From contig CP114124.1 in NCBI GenBank assembly GCA_029959195.1, forward strand, positions 310,001 through 374,000: a stretch of 64,000 nucleotides of DNA, in the 5' to 3' direction. Below are positions 54,272 to 64,000 of the stretch, piece by piece; position 1 is the stretch's first letter; every line of letters starts with the position of its first letter. The notes beneath the pieces are model-generated. The model worked only from the letters and a program-made list of their open reading frames with translations, did not search any database and was not told the origin of the DNA. Position numbers and translations under genes: made by a program. Source of the DNA: Dictyophora rubrovolvata (taxonomy: Eukaryota; Basidiomycota; Agaricomycetes; Phallales; Phallaceae).

Positions 54272-56638
54272 CTACCAGAATCCGAAAAGCACTGCCATAA
54301 TGTCTCTCCAGCCGCGCCTAACGACCACCCGACGTTCAAGCCCTTCGGTCTTGCACCTCCGTTCAGCCAGCCACTCAAGAAATCGAGCGTCTACATCACT
54401 CAAAACGCCTAATTCCATGGCAATTATGTCTCTCGGAGTGAGCACCAGTGTCGAAGGGAGATCAGGATTATTGAGAGCTGGCACTGTACTACCAGTTGCG
54501 GGACTGTTCTCAAAGCTAGACCCTGCCCTTCTAGCGGCGTCTTCGAGTACTTCGTCCAGCTTTTCCCATAGAAACTCCGAGTGGCGGTGGAAAATGGAGA
54601 GCAGTGCCAGAGTGGTATGAACCCGTTGACGGTGTCGCCGTTGCTTGGCCAATTCTCCGTCAATAATATCATCGTTCTCCACACTCTCGTCGTGCGATAT
54701 TCCCTTCCCGGTACCGTCACTTTGCATTCGACGAGCTGACGAAGCCGTAGCTGAGCTAGCAGACCTGGATCCGCGGATAGCGGGTCTTGTATCAACATGT
54801 TCGCCGCCAAGCGGCCGGCCCTCGATCCCTCGACCCAGGGTTCTAATCCCCAGACCTTCATCTTCGCCTTCGAGCCGTATGCCACTACCATTGTCACTAA
54901 AGCCCCAACTACGCATTCGATCGCGACCTTTGACCTTCAGAGCGCCACTTCGTCCAATTCCCCAAACAATTCCATCTGATTTTCCAGTCACTCCGAAACT
55001 TGATCCGAGACCAACGCTACTACCAATTCCTAATCCCATCCAAGCGCTAGCACACGCTACACAGACATCTTCATAAACTCTCCAACCATCCCAACGAGAG
55101 AAATTTCCAGAAGGCACAGAAGAAGACAGATTTCCGTCGTCCGGCTGCTGGTCATCATCGTTTTCTTGTTCCGCACGTAAAGCTTTGTCGATTTCACCCC
55201 AAAGCCTAACATCACTGAAAGTAAATCGGATTGGTACAAGTCGATATTTAGAGGACAAAGATCTTTTTCCGTTGGAGTTCGAGGTGCTGTTAACCGATAC
55301 GGCGCGAGACATGAAAAAGGCAGGGCGAGCAGGACGCGTGGTCGTCATATCAACAATGAGATCATATAACGTGGGTTTTTCCAGGAATATGGCGTCTGTT
55401 GTACCTATAAACAAAGGGAGTTCGAGAGTGAGATAGACATCATGTGAATAGTTTGGCAACATTACAAGCTATCCATCCACAATCTTGGTGCTCGGTCAAT
55501 TTTCCTACATCGATAATACCCACCATCCCCAGAATTCGAGGACGGTTATCTTTCAGACGACTGTTACTACTCGGTACGTCTGTACTTTTTCCATTGCCTG
55601 CGCCCCAATTGCCGGAAACACCGACGATATCTGCAGCAATTCGTGCGAGGACACAGGCAGGTTCAACAGGTGGATTGGTATAAATCAATATACGTTTCCT
55701 GGCCAATACGTATTTATAAAGAATGAGGGACGAGGGACCGAGAATGCGCAGTAGATGGGGCAAATGAAGAGCGGGATGGAGAGCGGGATGGAAACTCTGC
55801 AGGAGGTAGCGTTTAGTCGCGACTAAAGAAGAGATAGAAAGAGAAAGAGAAAAGAAAAACATGCATGAGTTGTATCGCCGTCTTCATCAGTTTCTTCGCT
55901 ATTGATACCTAGTTCTTCTTCCCAGCCAACCCACTGTCCTTCCTCGCCGATTCGTCGAAACATTCTTTTCTCAAACCACGCTTTGAGAATTTCCCAGTCC
56001 TTCTCATTAGCTGCATCTCGATCATGGTATTGGGATTGGTCTTCGACCCAGCGATCTGCTAAACGACGAGACAGGTCTTTAAGGGATGCCCTGTGGCGCC
56101 AAGGTCTTGGACAAGAGGATTGAGCGACAAGGATGCCGAGCGATTCAAGACGAAAGCCCCGCATGCCAGCCTGTTGAGCTCATATCAAAATTGACACAGG
56201 GTGAGAAATCGAGTTATATACCTCAGCCGTAGATTTTCGTCGGAAAACAGATATGCCATGGTGAACATGTTGTGTAAAGTGCCTGAGCAAAACACACATT
56301 GAATAATCAGGTTCGAAGGAGGGTGACAATACTTACACTACGTCTTGGTCTATCAAGTGAAGTCCGCTGGGGAGAGTGCTAAACTCGACGCCGTCCAGTT
56401 TAAGATCTGTGTGGGGGGGGGGGAAGACTGCGTGATGTTTCCGCCCGAGGTGGCTAAATGTATATACCTGGACTGGCCTTCATGCTCCAATCAATAATAT
56501 TACCCTTTGTGGGATGAAACGAGCAGTGAAATATAGCAACTAATGATGGAGATCAGAAAAAGAAAGGGTGACTATAGTCATATAGGGCTACAAACCGACA
56601 TCTTCCGGATATCGCTCCTTAACTGTATATCTCGACAT
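54272..56638 (-). CDS. DENN-domain protein of the DENND11/LCHN (DUF2347) family
   Basis: The family is a divergent DENN group thought to act on Rab GTPases; the role in fungi is poorly known. From ATG 56638 (MSRYTVKERYPEDV) the exons give VAIFHCSFHPTKGNIIDWSM, then LKLDGVEFSTLPSGLHLID and QDVVHFTQH. These match the D-L-D-G-V-E-F-x-S-x-P-S-G block of LCHN. Next come RGFRLESLGILVAQS, LAKRKRILIYTNPPVEPACV-type strands near 55680-55750, and WIACTTDAIF-like sequence across an intron near 55440. A long Ser/Gly-rich region at about 54600-55100 contains SVGLGSSFGVTGKS and is probably disordered. The C-terminus carries helices ending AVLFGFW. About 650 residues and seven exons are inferred. Confidence 0.7.
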
Positions 56639-57144
56639 TGTTTTCGATAATGATGACGATGACGAGGATTAGTGGATGTGGTCGGTAATTGGGGTATGTA
56701 TATAATATGACCGACGACGGACAGCAGGAATGGATTAATTAGTAGCAAGTAGAATGGACTCGTGTTGACTGGGTAACTTTTTGCGAGACTATTTTTCCAA
56801 AAACACGTGAAATAATATTTGGACTAGACTCAAACTTGACTGCTGACTTGCACAGTTCGCCAACGGAAAAGAGTATTGAAAAGAGCGTGAGGGAAATCAA
56901 TGGGAGGGAAGGAAGGATCTTAGGCGAGCTAGGCTGCATAGAGATATCAAACAGCCTCGCGTAAGGTCGGGTTTCGAAATTTCCATGTATACAGTGATCA
57001 GTTTCAATTCGGCCGACACCATATATAATTTACTCACTGTCGTCGTTCGTAAAGGGGCCGAGCCCCCTTATCCCCCGGCTATAAAGTCAATGCGCACACT
57101 ACACTGGACTCCTCGTCACGGCACTGGTACCGGTGTCTCCAGCA
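56639..57144. other. Divergent promoter region between DENND11-like gene and crtYB
   Basis: The two starts face away from each other across about 500 nt. A G-rich, C-rich patch, AAGGGGCCGAGCCCCCTTAT, lies near 57051-57070. It contains the near-palindrome GGGGCCGAGCCCC about 80 nt before the crtYB start. No light-response element can be named from sequence alone. Confidence 0.45.
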
Positions 57145-59278
57145 ATGCAGCCCATCTCTGCTTATTTCTTCATGTGAGTCGCTTCTCGGTTCCCTTTCGA
57201 GACTGCTACAGCTTCCGTCTTTCTTAGACATTTGAACTACACCGTCCCAGTGGCCCTTTTGCTTCATTACATCCTCAGACCCATGCGAGATCGTAGAGAC
57301 ATGTCTAAGCTGCTCTTGCTCGTCTGCTTCGCAGTGATATATACTATACCATTCGCTATACCATTCGACTCATGTTTAATTCGGTCCAAGGTAATGCAGG
57401 CCTAATAATAATCATGATTCGATTTGTGGCTTACCGCCCCTCCTGCTTCGACCTCCCTAGGTATGGTCTTATCCAGGAAACAGCGTAATGGCCACAATTT
57501 GGTCCATACCCTTAGAGGAATACTTCTTTTTCGTCATCCAGACATACATATATAACAGCATCCCTATACTTAATTCTAAACAAACCCATTTTCTTTCCTG
57601 CGTATCTCAATCCATCCGCTCGTCTCGGCTTCTTCACATGGTCGATTGCTCTTTTCCCGATTGTTTTAGGCTTGTTGTTGGCTACCCGGGAACCAAAATT
57701 CACGTATCTTGGCTGGATTCTGCTATGGTCCGGGCCTGTCTTAGCATTCCTCCTGTGAGTAGATATCAATCACCCTTCTCGTCTCGTTAAATCAATACAA
57801 TAACACTCGTGATAACCAATAATCAGTTTGTTCACTTACAGTACTCTCATACTCATCCTATATTACCTTCTTTACGATACAATCTTCCTCCCAACGATAT
57901 ATTTATGTATCATCGACAACATAGCTCTCCGCAACGGAGTGTGGAAAATTGAAAAAGCAACCAAATTGGATTATCAAATTTTTGGAAACCTAGATATAGA
58001 GTACAGTACCGTCCATAATTCCTCTTCCTAGTCACATCTTCCTGACATTCCCATTGTCCAGAGAAGCCGCCTTTTTCTTGATTACTAATACTATGATCTG
58101 TCTTGGCCTTTGTAGGATGGTAATTGCCCAGATTATATATCTCTGACACTCAAAATCCATAATTATGAACTTTTTTGCCCAGTGATAAAGCGTTTGCTAT
58201 CATGGATATCTTCCCCACAGCATTTCCTTTGGATCTATCCTCGGTAGGGACTCTGATGCGCAGATTGGTTTTAGATCTATCGCTTTCGGAACTTAGTTAT
58301 CTGACAAGTATCACCGAAGCCTCTCTTATCTTGACAGAGAAAGGCAAAAGCTTCTACTTTGCTAGCATGATATTTCCGAGCCGATGCCGGCACTCTCTGG
58401 TATCTATGTAAGTGTTTATCCGGAATTGCTGTTTGGTGTGCCTCAGTTCTCTATCCTATCAGATATGCCGTTTGTCGTGTCATGGACGATTCGGTAGACA
58501 ACGCCGCTAATCTTCTCTTTACCGAACAGTACCTAGCGGATGTTAGGTCGTACATCAAAACAGCTGCTTCTACAAGTAACCGTTCGAAACACTGCATAAT
58601 CCCGGACTTCACGGCTACTCCTCGTGACAGATCTGCCCTTATGCTTTTTCCAGCTATATTCCTTTCTTCAGCTCATACAGGGTTTCGAGACAGACCTCCG
58701 ATTTTCCAAGGCTGCTGATATTTCCCAGTTTCCTATCCAAACGGAGAACGACCTAATTCAATACTGCAAATGCGTAGCAAGTACTGTGGCCCAAATGTTT
58801 GTACACGCAGTCTGGAATGCTGAAGGTACATACATGTCCTACTACTTCTGATCAGCAAGACTGGATTCTCAGGCAAGCAGCTGAAATGGGCATCGCCTTG
58901 CAGTTGGTTAACGTTGCTCGTGACATAGTTCAAGATGCTTGTAATGGTCGGTCGTATATCCCTTTAGAATGGGTCAGCTCCCCTGATGAAAGATCCGAGT
59001 TGGTCGAGCTGACCAAGGATCCGCGCAATTTAGTGGCAGTGTCGGCTACTAGGAAATATTCCGTGCGACTAGTGCAGATGGCTCGTTCCTACTATCTCCA
59101 GGCTGAGAAAGGTTTAGTTTTTCTCCCGCAGGAATACGTCAAGGGTGCTCGTTTGATGCTAGATGTTTACATGGCTATTGGCGAAAAAATCTTGGAAAGG
59201 GACGGTGATATTAGCCAACGAGTCTCATTGGACACGAAGCAGAAGATAAAAGTCGCAGCTAAAGTACTATACAAATAG
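57145..59278 (+). CDS. crtYB: Bifunctional lycopene cyclase / phytoene synthase
   Basis: In fungi one protein both condenses two geranylgeranyl diphosphates to phytoene and cyclises lycopene-type ends, making carotenoids at membranes. From ATG 57145 (MQPISAYFFI) the cyclase half reads HLNYTVPVALLLHYILRPM, then VWSYPGNSVMATIW and SIPLEEYFFFVIQTYI, with several membrane helices. The synthase half starts near 58190. It shows ASLILTEKGKSFYFASMIFP, the first Asp-rich site RVMDDSVDN, LIQGFETDLRF and FPIQTENDLIQYC. The second Asp-rich site, QLVNVARDIVQDA, follows with GRSYIPLEW. The end is KVAAKVLYK. Introns at about 58568-58620 and 58810-58860 were placed to restore conserved sequence; the second is ambiguous. 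About 580 residues. No other carotenoid gene lies nearby. Confidence 0.9.
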
Positions 59279-59518
59279 AATTTATTTGTTTTTGGTTCCA
59301 TTGCACACCGATACGAACACATTTGTGCCTAAAATAAAAACAATAGTTCAAATTTCCAACAGAAAAGAAAAGAAAAACGTAAAGTATACGCATAAAAGAA
59401 AAACTGTACCATCCTCATCAGTATCTCTGGAAAAAGTTATACAAGTATGAGAAAGCAAAAACGAACAGCAAGACTAAAAACAAAGCTAGAAGATGCAGCG
59501 TGCTGTGAAAAACGAACT

Positions 59519-60832
59519 TCAAGGCTGGCTGCCGTTATCCGGTTGAGCTAGATTTGCCAAGAGTGTCGAAAGGCATCGTTTGGTAACCATATCACCCTGT
59601 ATAAACTCAGTAACTCCACTCCGAAGAAGGTGGTGAATTTTCACCTTTAGTAAATTGGCAAATGTATTGTCTCTTAATGGTTCTGGAAGACAGGCACGGA
59701 GAGCCTCTCGGGCCCTAACACGAGCGTAAGACTGAGTACATTGAAGCTGGAATATTACACACCGCAGGTTGTCACTTAACCTTAAATAGCACCGGACGAC
59801 ATGCTTGAGGAGCCGAACCGCTTGCGTTTCAATCAACTGATTGACCATGCTACTCAAAACTGTCCCAACGGCGAAAAATCGTTCGTACGTGTGACAGATA
59901 TACGTCAGACCAGTCTCGTCCAGAAGGATTTTTTGGACGATGAATATAGCAACTGTTTTGGATAATTCTGAACCAGTCTCCATGATCCGAAGGCACAGAG
60001 GAATAATTTCGGTCGAGAGAAGAAAATGAATTACGGAGTTATTATCATTTTGCTAGAACGTGCAATCAGTTGTGTGTGACCCAATGATAAAGAAGATTAA
60101 GGGGGTGGGGGGGGATAACGTACTTTGACTAGAGCGCCAATAACTCCGAGCGATGTAAGTCTAAGATATTCAAATGGTCTTGTTTTGGAAATCGTATTTA
60201 AAAAGGGATACAAGAATAATGGGATATGAGCTTATTGCTTATTATTAGATACACATTTCTTTTTTTTTAAAAAAAAAACAGAAAAAATAACACACCTGTT
60301 AAAAACAGTTGTCTAGTGTCCGGGTGAGAAGCCACGCATTGTAACAGAGCCAATGCATTACAAACTCTATTCGACGCATGTGCAGTCAATGAAGGAGGGT
60401 ATAATAGGGGATATACGGCAACTATTTCTTGCAGTAATGCTGCCATAACACCTTTGGTAAAGTTAATAAACTAGAGATAGCTGTTTGTGAAATGAGCTTA
60501 CCAAAAGAATGCCATAAAATAAGAGCTAAATCATCGAATTGTTCTCGCTTTTTACTGAGCTCCAATAGTGCTCCTTCTCTGGTGTTGGGATCCAGGAGTT
60601 CTATGACAAGTGCGTATATTTTGACCTCTTCCTGTGCTGCCAGGGTGTTCATAGAAACTGTAGGTGCATTCAAGTTATTATTCACAGCATTGTTCAGTCC
60701 CATGTTGGAATAGGTATTCCCAGCGGCTTGTGAAGCACCGTGTAAGGGAGGCGGAGAAGGATACGCTAATCGAGTATAAGGGTTGTTGTATTGACTGAAA
60801 TTCATCGGCCTCGGTGATACCGGATGTGCCAT
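59519..60832 (-). CDS. CAF40: CCR4-NOT subunit CNOT9 / RCD1 / Caf40
   Basis: CNOT9 is an armadillo-repeat subunit of the CCR4-NOT deadenylase that docks RNA-binding proteins and silencing factors. From ATG 60832 there is a Pro/Asn-rich, disordered N-terminus. The conserved domain then begins: [40 protein letters not shown] and [20 protein letters not shown]. It continues with [51 protein letters not shown] and [20 protein letters not shown]. After an intron, DNLR joins [15 protein letters not shown], the family's hallmark. The C-terminus ends [11 protein letters not shown]. Length is about 350 residues, usual for fungi. Confidence 0.95.
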
Positions 60833-61012
60833 ATCTTCAGCTATATTGATGATTCAACACCGCTGTTCAAGTATACAATGACAGAAATGAGAAACGAGTA
60901 GACACAAGTTATCAATATCGAGGTTTGAAAAGCCGGAGCCGTCAATTTGGAACTCAGAATTAGTACAATAAAACATTTACGTAATAGTATTACATCAATC
61001 ATATTTATTTTG

Positions 61013-64000
61013 CTACTCCTCCATAACCTCTTCATCAGACTCATCACTATCCTCGTCGCTGTCTGCACCTTTTGTAACATCCAGAATTCCGATGTCAATG
61101 TCATGATCGGCCCCATTGTAAGAGTCGCAGATAACATATAACTTCAGCCGCCGCCGGCCTTCCGGAACAGTGAACTCAAGGTTGACATTTAAATCACGTT
61201 TCACGGCAACTTTTTTTATGGTCAACAGTTGGCGGTTACTAGGATCGGTCACGTCTCCCACAACAAGCCACCAATTAGACATTTTTTTGCCAGGGAAAAA
61301 CGGAGCAACTATGGTCTGTTCTTCTCCTTCGTCTTCGTCCGCATCCTTGCTCAAAGACACCTGAAGATGGACGGGTGTGGATGTTGTGTAGTCAGCCTTC
61401 TCTAATTGGTGGTTAACCTCTAGCGTTGGATAGGAGTTCACAAACGTCGCAACGTCGCGCCTATTCAGCGAGGTTTAAAGTGAATTGATCCACAGTGCAC
61501 ATAAGAATGAACTCACATTTGTCGAGCGTCCATTTTTAGTAGTTCATTTCGTTTATCATCTTCCATTTCCATCAAATCATAGACGGACTCTATACCTGCC
61601 TCGTTACAACGTTTAATAACCTAATAATGCAACCGTTAGCCACTGACCACAATAATCGAGCTCGGGGGCTTACATCAACCTCAAAGTGAGGTATTTGTCT
61701 TAGAGGCGAATCTGTCTCCCACATAGCTTGCACACACATTTGCGATAAATCCATCGCGCCGAGGGCATTGAGCCATGCATTAGACGACATAACATCAACA
61801 CATGCCGACAAGAGGTTCAACACCTTACTGAGAACGGACGCTTGGTCTAATGCAAGATCAGGTGGTAGCTGAAGGCGAGAGAAATGAGCCTGTAGAAGAA
61901 GGAAGGTTTTGAAAGAAGGATCATCGTAATTTTCACGATCCGGAAGTTTGACGGGCACACGATCATATATACGCTTGAGCACAGCCTCCTCGTGACGACG
62001 AACCGACACCGTTTCAAATTCGGCAGAGAATGATATAATTTCCAACAGTCCTTTTAGTTTCGTAGTCTTCTTTAATGACGTCGTATAGATATCGACAGTG
62101 ACATCTGTGTTACGTTAGCAAATTCGGACTACGTAGCTTTTAAGATCATTTTTTCAAACGCACATGAAATATTGTAATAAGCAGCAATCATTCCTATGTT
62201 TGATGGTGAAACATCCATCTCGTCTTCTATTAAATTTTTCAGCCAGAACTTTTCCGGGTATAGTGGTCATTAAAAAAGTACCAATTTCAATGCAGTTAGC
62301 AGCGACGAGATCAGATAGAGTAGTCTCAACCAATTCAGACAAGTGGTCTGAAAGATGCTGATGACTAACACTGCTCAGGTTGTAGTAGTTGGGGTTTTGT
62401 GTCATACGACGGTAGAAGAATGTCCAGGTTAAGATGTCCTGTGAATTTCTTAGTAAATTGCCATAGCCTGGGAACTACACACTCACCATCGCATCCTGTT
62501 TGTTTTCGATTGTCTTGACTGCAATTTCTGCCAGAAAGTAGTCGTGTAGCATATGGGTTGGTAGATGCGATTCAATAGGCAATCCTTCATTCAGGAATTT
62601 TTTATAAAAATCCTTGCGAGTCTGTTGGCACATAATGACACATCGGCTCTTCTCATCAATCATAGGGCGACAGGCTCGCCCCATCATTTGCAGTACATCC
62701 GTGATGGGATAGTCAATATAACGATGCTCTTTGCCTTCAAAAAACTGGACACCCATGATAATCACCATATAGGAAGATACTGGCAAGCTCCATGCCACAT
62801 CCTGAAGATGTGTGAGAAGTGTTTAAGCATATAGTCGAATGGACTTACTCTCGATGCTATTAGAAGCTGAATTGCCCCTGATTCAAATAAACGTTCAACA
62901 ATGCGTTTGTCTTGTTTGTTCATAGCCTCATGATAATAACCTATACCATGCCTCAATATCTCAATCAATCCCGTATCAGAAACATGCTCCAGATGGGGTT
63001 CCAGATCTTTCAAGTCAACATTTAAGAATCGGTCTTCATTTCCGTTCGCTAGACAATGCAATAAGATATCGTTGGCAGAGGATCGGCATTGGCGACGCGA
63101 AGGTACAAAGATGATGACTGGCTTGGTTGGTGAATACTCTGTTATGGCAAGAAAAGCGGGCTTTGACATTGCAATCATAAGGGAAGGAAAGTGAGGGATG
63201 GTGAAGCTTTGCAAATGAATATCCATGTCGAGGGGTCTGGCGCTGAAAGTAATAATCATGAATTAAGCGAATCAATATTTAACACAGTCCCGATTCTTAC
63301 CTGGGAGGAAAATTGAAAATGTCGTGAGTCCTGACACCCATCCATTCTCCGAGATCGCGAGCATTGGCAAGAGAAACACCGCAAGCCACAATACGTGTCT
63401 TCATTTCAGTCTGGGCGGATACGTATCGTGTCCTTGATATAATCACTTCGTATGTTGGGCCGCTTTCGCCACCAACCAATTGAACTTCATCAGCGATCAA
63501 TAACCCAATATTTTGCACATTTTTCAACTGCTTCCAGCGACGTGAGAGTAGATCCCACTAAAAACGAGTGAATAATTATTAATCATTTTATCTATCATCG
63601 GGGGGGATATACACTCACTTGCGTCGGAGTACAAACAATTATATCTCCCATCTCAAGTAGACGCAGGTCTGCACTGCGGTCTCCTGTCAAGCTGACGACT
63701 TCCTTACCGCCTTGAAGGGAGCCAAACTTCTTTCTCCATTCGTCTACGCGTTGCTCGACCATGTCTTGAAATGGTTCAATACAGACAGCTCGTGGTGGAT
63801 TCGGTTTACTCCATAACCTGAGAAGAGCAAACTCAGCACATATGGTCTTTCCACTGCCGGTTGGTGCCCCGAGGAAAACATTCTCGTCACTAGTATATAA
63901 TGCTTGGAAGACCTGAGTTTGAATTTTGTTGAAATTCTTGATAGTCGAGGAATAGATCTCCTCAAACTCTTTATTATGAAGCGCCGATAGTGGGAGAGGC
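61013..64000 (-). CDS. BRR2: BRR2, U5 snRNP RNA helicase (C-terminal half, partial)
   Basis: Brr2 is the Ski2-like helicase that unwinds U4/U6 during spliceosome activation. Only the C-terminal helicase cassette and Sec63 domain are in the window; the 5' part lies beyond 64000. Visible in order are Walker A region [20 protein letters not shown], the [20 protein letters not shown] block, [20 protein letters not shown] and [20 protein letters not shown]. They are followed by [49 protein letters not shown] and [10 protein letters not shown]. Sec63-type helices come next, then the Ig-like end with [19 protein letters not shown], finishing in an acidic [10 protein letters not shown]. The DEVQ and GRACRP motifs are closer to active helicase motifs than in the C-terminal cassette of human BRR2, which reads QMVGHANRP as I recall it. 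Confidence 0.95.

Noticed and set aside
58800-58860. A disabling break in crtYB
   Set aside because: A frame change occurs after the FVHAVWNAE segment, but an intron of 50-59 nt with an acceptor at CTGATCAG joins the flanks, although it costs a conserved Trp. The remaining catalytic motifs are intact.
1-64000. Transposons, viral relics, rRNA genes or CRISPR-like arrays
   Set aside because: I looked for reverse transcriptase, integrase, transposase and helitron motifs, long terminal repeats and regularly spaced repeats, and found none.

Overview
The window is nuclear DNA of a filamentous basidiomycete, most likely Agaricomycotina. Genes are dense and split by many 45-80 nt GT-AG introns. BCS1-type AAA ATPases, a fused lycopene cyclase/phytoene synthase and a protein with CxxW-type repeats all point the same way. 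I found no rRNA, transposon, viral relic or CRISPR array. There is one tRNA. Gene models below were spliced by eye from reading frames, splice signals and family conservation, so exon edges carry uncertainty.

Layout, left to right. 1-9 kb: the 3' end of a probable ELP6, a dolichyldiphosphatase, an unrecognised gene with a coiled-coil stretch, and a gene of the ADIP/Msd1 family (microtubule anchoring). 9-14 kb: phosphoglucomutase and a BCS1-like ATPase. 15-26 kb: the most unusual part. Two genes carry three and nine copies of an about 50-residue module, C-x2-C-x16-W-x2-H-x3-C, and lie on either side of a second, divergently oriented BCS1-like gene. 27-34 kb: PEX7, a small gene with tandem Zn2Cys6 clusters, the karyogamy gene KAR5 and NAD(P)HX dehydratase. 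35-46 kb: ALG5, an intron-containing tRNA-Arg(UCG), methylenetetrahydrofolate reductase, a SAP/F-box/repeat protein, ATP synthase subunit b and the ABC-F ribosome factor ARB1. 46-54 kb: an F-box protein, the SWI/SNF subunit Rsc6/SMARCD, a mitochondrial phosphate carrier and a TFIIIA-like gene that looks decayed. 54-64 kb: a DENND11/LCHN-like gene, carotenoid gene crtYB, CNOT9 and the C-terminal half of BRR2, cut by the window edge.

Most genes are housekeeping and do not form a pathway cluster. The parts that look new are the 12-copy C2HC module family, the tandem Zn2Cys6 gene, the damaged TFIIIA locus, and five introns that keep a conserved domain in frame only if a GC donor is used.
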